This document shows, piece after piece, positions 58,768 to 64,000 of a DNA stretch of 64,000 bases; positions within the stretch are counted from its first letter, which is position 1; each line of letters starts with the position of its first letter. The stretch is from Clostridia bacterium (lineage in GTDB: Bacteria; Bacillota; Clostridia; Oscillospirales; Acutalibacteraceae), in contig JAFTYU010000004.1 of NCBI GenBank assembly GCA_017461235.1, positions 1-64,000 of the forward strand, written 5' to 3'. The position numbers and the translations under genes are program-made. The notes under the pieces are model-generated. The model was not told the DNA's origin. It saw only the letters and a program-made list of their open reading frames with translations, and made no database searches.

Positions 58768-61593
58768 ATGGAAAAGAATTTAATTGTCAAAGGTGCAAGA
58801 GAACACAATTTAAAAAATGTAAGTGTTGAAATACCAAGGGATAAGTTCGTTGTCTTCACGGGACTTTCGGGTTCAGGTAAGTCATCGCTTGCTTTTGATA
58901 CTATTTATGCGGAAGGTCAACGCAGATATATGGAGAGTTTATCTTCATATGCCCGTCAGTTTTTGGGTATTATGGAAAAACCTGATGTTGACAGTATTGA
59001 CGGACTTTCACCCGCTATCTCAATTGACCAGAAAACCACATCTAAAAACCCACGTTCAACAGTGGGTACCGTTACCGAGATATATGATTATTTAAGGCTC
59101 TTATATGCTCGCGTAGGTGTGCCTCATTGCCCGGTTTGCGGTAAAGAGATAAAGCAACAGTCAATTGACCAGATTGTTGATAAAATCCTGAAATTGCCCG
59201 AAGGAACAAGGTTTCAGATTCTTGCGCCTATTGCTAAGGGCAAAAAGGGTGAGTTTCAGAAGGAGCTTGAATCTGCGTCAAAATCAGGCTTTTCAAGAGC
59301 ACGTATTGACGGTGAGCTTGTTGACCTTTCAGAAAAAATAAAGCTTAAGAAGAATATTAAACACAATATAGAGATAATTGTTGACCGTCTTATTATGAAA
59401 GACGGAATTATGTCACGTCTTACGGATTCGTTGGAAACCGCTTTTTCACTTACGGAAGGTAATGTTCTTGTGGATGTTGTAGGTGGCGAAGAGATTCTGT
59501 TTTCGCAGAATTTTGCCTGCCCTGAGCACGGATCGTGTATGGATGAGCTTGAACCACGTATGTTCTCTTTCAATAATCCCTTCGGTGCGTGTCCCACTTG
59601 TTCGGGTCTCAGCGTGTTTATGCGAGTATCGGAAGATTTGCTCGTTCCCAATAAAAAGCTTTCCATTAACGAAGGTGCCATAAAGGGTAGCGGATGGAGT
59701 AATACCGATTCAAGCAGTATTGCAGGGATGTATTATAACGCTCTCGCAGATAAATATAACTTTACTTTTGATACTCCGTTCAGGGAGATTTCTGCTGAAG
59801 GACGCAAAGCAATTTTTTACGGCACAGACGGGGAACGTATAAAAATGGTTCGTCAGAACGAATACGGTAGCGGAACTTATATGACGGAGTTTGAAGGAAT
59901 TATAAACAATCTCGAACGCCGTTACCGCGAAACCACAAGCGATTGGTCACGTAGGGAGATTGAACAGTATATGACCGCATGTCCTTGCCCCGACTGTAAG
60001 GGTGCACGACTTAAACCCGGTTCTCTTGCGGTAACCGTGGGCGGTAAAAACATAAAAGAATTTACGGATATGTCTATCCGCGAAGAGCTTGAATTTATCG
60101 AGAATCTTGAGCTTACAGAAAAAGAGCAGATTATCGGTAAACAGATTATTAAAGAAATCCGTTCACGACTTGCGTTTTTGTGTAATGTAGGTCTTGATTA
60201 TCTTACTCTTTCGCGTTCGTCCGGTACCTTGTCAGGCGGCGAAAGTCAACGTATCCGCCTTGCAACCCAGATAGGTTCATCGCTTATGGGTGTTCTTTAT
60301 ATCCTTGATGAGCCCAGCATCGGTCTTCACCAGCGCGATAATGCAAAACTGCTCAAATCCTTGTGTGATTTGCGTGATATGGGTAATACACTTATTGTTG
60401 TCGAACACGATGAAGATACTATGAATGAAGCGGATTTTATCGTAGATGTTGGTCCCGGTGCAGGTGTTCACGGCGGCGAAATCGTTTGTGCGGGTACTGT
60501 GGAAGATATAAAAAAATGTGAAAAATCCCTGACGGGTCAGTATCTTTCGGGTAAAAAGAAAATTGAAGTTCCCGAAAAACGACGTAAAGGAAACGGCAAA
60601 TTTATTGAAATAAAGGGTGCAAAGCAAAACAACCTTAAAAATATAGACGTTAAAATTCCTTTGGGCGAGCTTGTGGCGGTTACGGGTGTTTCAGGTTCGG
60701 GAAAATCATCACTCGTTAACGAAATACTCTACAAAAAGCTTGCCGCAGAGCTCAATAATGCGCGTAAATTTGCCGGTAAGCATGACGATATAACAGGTAT
60801 TGAACATCTTGATAAGGTTATAAATATTGACCAGTCACCCATAGGAAGAACACCACGTTCAAATACCGCAACATATACAGGTGTTTTCAATGATATCAGA
60901 ACTCTTTTTGCTTCTACTCAGGATGCAAAAGCCAAGGGATACGATGCAAGCCGATTCTCCTTTAACGTAAAAGGGGGAAGGTGCGAATCCTGTGAAGGTG
61001 ACGGTATAATCAAAATTGAAATGAACTTCCTTTCGGATGTTTACGTTCCCTGTGAAGTATGCCGTGGGGCAAGGTATAACCGTGAAACGTTGGAAGTAAA
61101 ATATAAAGGTAAAAGTATAAGCGACGTTCTCAATATGACCGTTGAGGAAGCTCTTGATTTCTTCTCAAATATACCGAAAATCAGGAATAAGCTTGAAACT
61201 ATTTACGATGTAGGACTTGGTTATATCACTCTCGGGCAGTCTGCTACGACTCTTTCCGGCGGTGAGGCACAACGCGTCAAGCTTGCTACAGAGCTTTCAA
61301 AAAAATCAACCGGCAAGACCATATATATACTTGATGAACCTACAACGGGACTTCATACTGCGGATGTAAAAAAGCTTCTTGATGTTCTGAACAAGCTTGT
61401 TGATGCAAACAACTCCGTAGTGGTTATTGAGCATAATCTTGATGTGATAAAAACTGCCGATCATATTATTGATCTGGGACCGGAAGGCGGTAACGGCGGC
61501 GGTGAAGTTGTTGCAACGGGTACACCTGAGGATGTTGCCAAGTGTAAAAAATCCTACACAGGCAAATATTTGAAAACTTTGTTAAATGTTTAA
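58768..61593 (+). CDS. uvrA: Excinuclease ABC subunit A
   Basis: Damage-recognition ATPase of nucleotide excision repair. The 941 residues hold two ABC ATPase modules: Walker [15 protein letters not shown] and [14 protein letters not shown], signatures [12 protein letters not shown] and [12 protein letters not shown], and Walker [12 protein letters not shown] and [11 protein letters not shown]. Zinc-binding Cys pairs are [14 protein letters not shown]...CPCPDCKG and CESCEGDG...CEVCRGARY. It is co-transcribed with uvrB, 12 bases apart. Confidence 0.98.
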   Translation: MEKNLIVKGAREHNLKNVSVEIPRDKFVVFTGLSGSGKSSLAFDTIYAEGQRRYMESLSSYARQFLGIMEKPDVDSIDGLSPAISIDQKTTSKNPRSTVGTVTEIYDYLRLLYARVGVPHCPVCGKEIKQQSIDQIVDKILKLPEGTRFQILAPIAKGKKGEFQKELESASKSGFSRARIDGELVDLSEKIKLKKNIKHNIEIIVDRLIMKDGIMSRLTDSLETAFSLTEGNVLVDVVGGEEILFSQNFACPEHGSCMDELEPRMFSFNNPFGACPTCSGLSVFMRVSEDLLVPNKKLSINEGAIKGSGWSNTDSSSIAGMYYNALADKYNFTFDTPFREISAEGRKAIFYGTDGERIKMVRQNEYGSGTYMTEFEGIINNLERRYRETTSDWSRREIEQYMTACPCPDCKGARLKPGSLAVTVGGKNIKEFTDMSIREELEFIENLELTEKEQIIGKQIIKEIRSRLAFLCNVGLDYLTLSRSSGTLSGGESQRIRLATQIGSSLMGVLYILDEPSIGLHQRDNAKLLKSLCDLRDMGNTLIVVEHDEDTMNEADFIVDVGPGAGVHGGEIVCAGTVEDIKKCEKSLTGQYLSGKKKIEVPEKRRKGNGKFIEIKGAKQNNLKNIDVKIPLGELVAVTGVSGSGKSSLVNEILYKKLAAELNNARKFAGKHDDITGIEHLDKVINIDQSPIGRTPRSNTATYTGVFNDIRTLFASTQDAKAKGYDASRFSFNVKGGRCESCEGDGIIKIEMNFLSDVYVPCEVCRGARYNRETLEVKYKGKSISDVLNMTVEEALDFFSNIPKIRNKLETIYDVGLGYITLGQSATTLSGGEAQRVKLATELSKKSTGKTIYILDEPTTGLHTADVKKLLDVLNKLVDANNSVVVIEHNLDVIKTADHIIDLGPEGGNGGGEVVATGTPEDVAKCKKSYTGKYLKTLLNV

Positions 61594-61660
61594 TGTAAAA
61601 CTTGATATGTTTTTAAAGATGTTATATAATTGTTAAAAATTGATGTAAAGAAGGATGAAA

Positions 61661-62920
61661 ATGAAAGCCAACGAAAGTATACCCAATTTTGATATAAAAG
61701 TCAGGGAATATACAAACTATGCTTTGAAAAGCATAAAGAATGTTTGTAAAAACTTCGGTCCCAGACCCGTGGGCAGTGATGCAGAAAAAGATGCACAGGA
61801 ATATATGCTCAAAGACCTTGAAAAATTTTGTGACGAGGCACGCCGTGAAGAATATAAATGCAGTGATAAAGCATTTATGTCATGGGTTCCCATCGGTGCG
61901 GCATTGCTTATTCTCAATACAGTATTTTTCACTTTAGGCTGGCATATTGCAGCGCTTGTGTTATCTGCGATTACTCTGTTTCTCGTGCTTGCTGAATTTA
62001 TATTTTACAAACCGATTCTTGACGTTTTCTTTCCCCAAAAAACGAGCGGTAACGTTTATGGTGTGCGTAAGGCAACGGGCGAAACTAAAAAACGTATAAT
62101 TCTTTCGGGGCATACCGACTCTGCTTTTGAATGGACTTATACATACAAAGGTGGCAGAACTGTTGTTGCTCTCATTATCGTTACTGCGGTAATTGCCATC
62201 CTTCTCGGTATAGGTGCCAATATTTTCGGTATGGTTCGTGCCGACGGAGTTATCGGTTCAATCGTATGGAGTGCTCAGGGCGGTATAGCTCTTAAAATTC
62301 TTGCGGTCATTATGTATATAACCGTTCCGGTGCTTGTTATGGCATTCAAGTTTTCTAACTACAAACTCCCTGTTATGGGTGCAAATGATGACCTTTCAGG
62401 TTGTTTCATTTCTTGTGCTGCCGCAAAATTTTTGAGCGATAACGATATCCGTTTTGAAAATACCGAGGTTGCAGTTCTTTGTGCAGGCGGTGAAGAAGCA
62501 GGTCTTCGCGGTTCAAAGGCATTTGCGAAAGCCAATAAAAAGATGCTTTGTGAAGACGGAGTTGAAACTGTTTTTGTAAGTTTTGATACTATCCGTGAAC
62601 TTGAGTTCGCAAAAATCTACGAAAAAGATATGACAGGTATGGTTAAAAATGACCGTCGTGTTGCAGAGCTTCTTCAAAAAGCCGCCGCAAACGTGGGTAT
62701 GGAAGTTCCCATCGGTACTATTGAATTAGGTTCAACAGATGCCGCCGCAATGTCACAGGCAGGCGTTCCTGCAAGTGCATTTACCGCAATGGATCCCACA
62801 CCCGCAAGGTACTATCACACACGTCTTGACGATGCGAACAATCTTTCGCCTCAGGCTATTGACACAGGTGTGAAAATTGCACTTGAAGCAATTTTCCTTT
62901 ATGACGAAAAGGGAATATAA
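61661..62920 (+). CDS. Membrane-associated M28-family zinc peptidase
   Basis: A 419-residue aminopeptidase-like protein. Two hydrophobic hairpins (about residues 68-115 and 165-235) are inserted into the fold and should anchor it in the membrane. Zinc-site motifs are SGHTDSAFEW (first His-x-Asp), GANDDLSG (bridging Asp), GGEEAGLRGS (catalytic Glu pair), STDAAAMSQAG and YYHTRLDD (final His). This is the di-zinc pattern of M28. AGAAGG lies six bases before the ATG at 61661, so the ATG at 61655 is not used. The substrate is unknown. It stands alone after uvrA, which has no clear terminator. Confidence 0.87.
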   Translation: MKANESIPNFDIKVREYTNYALKSIKNVCKNFGPRPVGSDAEKDAQEYMLKDLEKFCDEARREEYKCSDKAFMSWVPIGAALLILNTVFFTLGWHIAALVLSAITLFLVLAEFIFYKPILDVFFPQKTSGNVYGVRKATGETKKRIILSGHTDSAFEWTYTYKGGRTVVALIIVTAVIAILLGIGANIFGMVRADGVIGSIVWSAQGGIALKILAVIMYITVPVLVMAFKFSNYKLPVMGANDDLSGCFISCAAAKFLSDNDIRFENTEVAVLCAGGEEAGLRGSKAFAKANKKMLCEDGVETVFVSFDTIRELEFAKIYEKDMTGMVKNDRRVAELLQKAAANVGMEVPIGTIELGSTDAAAMSQAGVPASAFTAMDPTPARYYHTRLDDANNLSPQAIDTGVKIALEAIFLYDEKGI

Positions 62921-62923
62921 GAT

Positions 62924-62956
62924 AACAAGCCTTCCGTTTCCGGAAGGCTTGTTTAA
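62924..62956 (+). terminator. Terminator of the M28 peptidase gene
   Basis: ACAAGCCTTCCG / CGGAAGGCTTGT hairpin followed by TT and AT-rich DNA. Confidence 0.75.
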
Positions 62957-63015
62957 TCGAATAATGAATAATGATTAATGAAAAACGAATAATTTCGGGG
63001 CTGCGCCGATTATTC

Positions 63016-63861
63016 TTATTTCTTATCGCCCTTCTTTTCGTAACCGAAGGTTGAAGCGAAAAGGTCAATTTTGAAGGCTTTGATTACCGAACTGAAAAGT
63101 CTTGACCCCTGTACGGGCATAAGACGGTTAAATTTGCCCATTGCGTTGCCGTCAAAGCCAACAACGATATAATTCTTTTTCCTGAGAATACCCTTAAGGA
63201 TTTTGTTGACCGCCTTGTCACAGGGTGTTGAAACCATTTCTATAAGATTTGTACCGTTTGTGGCACCCTGGTTTCTCATAATATCCGTTTTTGTAAATCC
63301 TGGGCAAACAAGACCTATGTAAGCTTCGCCTCTGAGTTCTTCTCTCATAGCTTCTGTCATACCTTTAACGGCGGCTTTACTTGCAGAATACATTGACGTT
63401 CCGCCGAGAGACATAAGTGCTGCAGATGATGCAACGTTTATAATTGCGGGGGTCTCACTCTTGAGAAGAACGGGAAGCATAATTTTTGAAGAATATGCCG
63501 CAGAATAGAAGTCAATGTTGATTGATTCATCAATTTCTTCTTTGGTATAGTTCATAAGTCTGTCAAAACGAGGGAGAACGCCTGCGTTATTGATAAGAAC
63601 ATCGGGCTTTATATCGTTTTCAACAAGCCAGTCATGGAAGCTTTGCCAATTATCATAGCTTGAGACATCAAAAAGCTTGTAAGAAAACAATTTTGAATAA
63701 TCACCAAGCTCTTCAACGAAGTTGAGCATTTTCTTTTCGCTTCTTGCAACACCGATTACATTACAGTTGTGCTCTTTCATAAGCCTTTCGGCAAGCATTT
63801 TGCCGATACCGCTTGATGCACCCGTGATGATTACAGTCTTGTTATCAATCCACTTTGACAT
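63016..63861 (-). CDS. Short-chain dehydrogenase/reductase (SDR)
   Basis: A 281-residue NAD(P)-dependent oxidoreductase of the classical SDR family. The cofactor motif TGASSGIG is at residues 12-19, NNAG at about 90, the catalytic Ser in NVASSAALMS, and YSASKAAVKG has the catalytic Tyr and Lys. PGFTKTDI follows. The basic C-terminal extension (FSSVIKAFKIDLFASTFGYEKKGDKK) may contact the membrane. GAGGTG precedes the ATG at 63861. An in-frame GTG at 63870 is part of that binding site. Promoter at 63897-63925. The substrate cannot be told. Confidence 0.9.
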   Translation of the reverse strand: MSKWIDNKTVIITGASSGIGKMLAERLMKEHNCNVIGVARSEKKMLNFVEELGDYSKLFSYKLFDVSSYDNWQSFHDWLVENDIKPDVLINNAGVLPRFDRLMNYTKEEIDESINIDFYSAAYSSKIMLPVLLKSETPAIINVASSAALMSLGGTSMYSASKAAVKGMTEAMREELRGEAYIGLVCPGFTKTDIMRNQGATNGTNLIEMVSTPCDKAVNKILKGILRKKNYIVVGFDGNAMGKFNRLMPVQGSRLFSSVIKAFKIDLFASTFGYEKKGDKK

Positions 63862-63896
63862 TAAACACACCTCAAAATAAATATTTATATTGGAAT

Positions 63897-63925
63897 TATA
63901 TCACAGCAACTCATTATTTTCAATA
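63897..63925 (-). promoter_or_regulatory. Promoter of the SDR gene
   Basis: Minus strand TTGAAA (complement of 63920-63925), a 17-base spacer and TATAAT (complement of 63897-63902). Confidence 0.75.
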
Positions 63926-64000
63926 ATTTGTCAATGGCTTTTGTGATTTTTTATTCAGGTCTTGTATAGGGGATATCCGTTATTTTAAGTCTGTAATTGC

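Overview
The window looks like chromosome of a spore-forming, gut-type Clostridia bacterium, probably Oscillospiraceae/Ruminococcaceae-like. The evidence is a complete spoIIAA-spoIIAB-sigF operon with a Spo0A box, a YlmC/YmxH-family gene, dockerin and Fn3 secreted proteins, Shine-Dalgarno-rich AT-leaning genes, and glycan-degrading genes (GH38, sialidase). The species is not identifiable from the sequence alone.

Layout. (1) 1-242 is the 3' end of a 23S rRNA, with no 5S after it. (2) 355-1382 is tyrA behind a short ORF with six consecutive Tyr codons and an intrinsic terminator, which together read as a ribosome-mediated attenuator. (3) 1.5-9.6 kb holds a secreted Fn3 protein, a HAD phosphatase, typA/bipA and a large dockerin/GLUG surface protein. 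(4) 9.6-16.2 kb is an AT-rich accessory island between copies of the 3' end of tRNA-Thr. It carries a ribbon-helix-helix regulator, two zinc-ribbon proteins with a shared N-terminus, an SPFH/zinc-ribbon protein, an AbiH-family protein, a LexA-box promoter ahead of a barnase/barstar pair, and a serine-recombinase remnant. (5) 16.5-24.2 kb is a complete-looking his operon (yerC, fused hisZ-hisG, hisD, C, B, H, A, F, IE), missing only a recognisable histidinol phosphatase. (6) 24.3-25.8 kb is the spoIIA operon. (7) 25.9-29.9 kb has pgk, tpiA and gpmI. (8) 30-38.5 kb has DUF1015, DUF2461, a candidate structured RNA ahead of a small ORF, a DUF3048 lipoprotein, a polytopic membrane protein, an M14 carboxypeptidase, and a LexA-controlled Y-family polymerase with ylmC. 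(9) 38.5-39.1 kb is a non-coding chain of hairpins. (10) 39.1-51.4 kb is a secreted Rhs/YD-repeat toxin followed by an array of orphan C-terminal tips and putative immunity genes, separated by copies of a roughly 125-bp inverted-repeat element. (11) 51.5-56.6 kb has a possibly frameshifted DUF1292 gene, a sialidase and a GH38 alpha-mannosidase. (12) 56.8-64 kb has uvrB-uvrA, an M28 membrane peptidase and an SDR oxidoreductase.

The least ordinary parts are the Tyr-codon attenuator, the tRNA-Thr-bounded island, the LexA-box-linked barnase/barstar pair, the unassigned 32.15-32.31 kb RNA-like structure, and the Rhs cassette array whose downstream partners look like beta-propellers. No searches or folding programs were run. 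Family names rest on motif recognition by eye.
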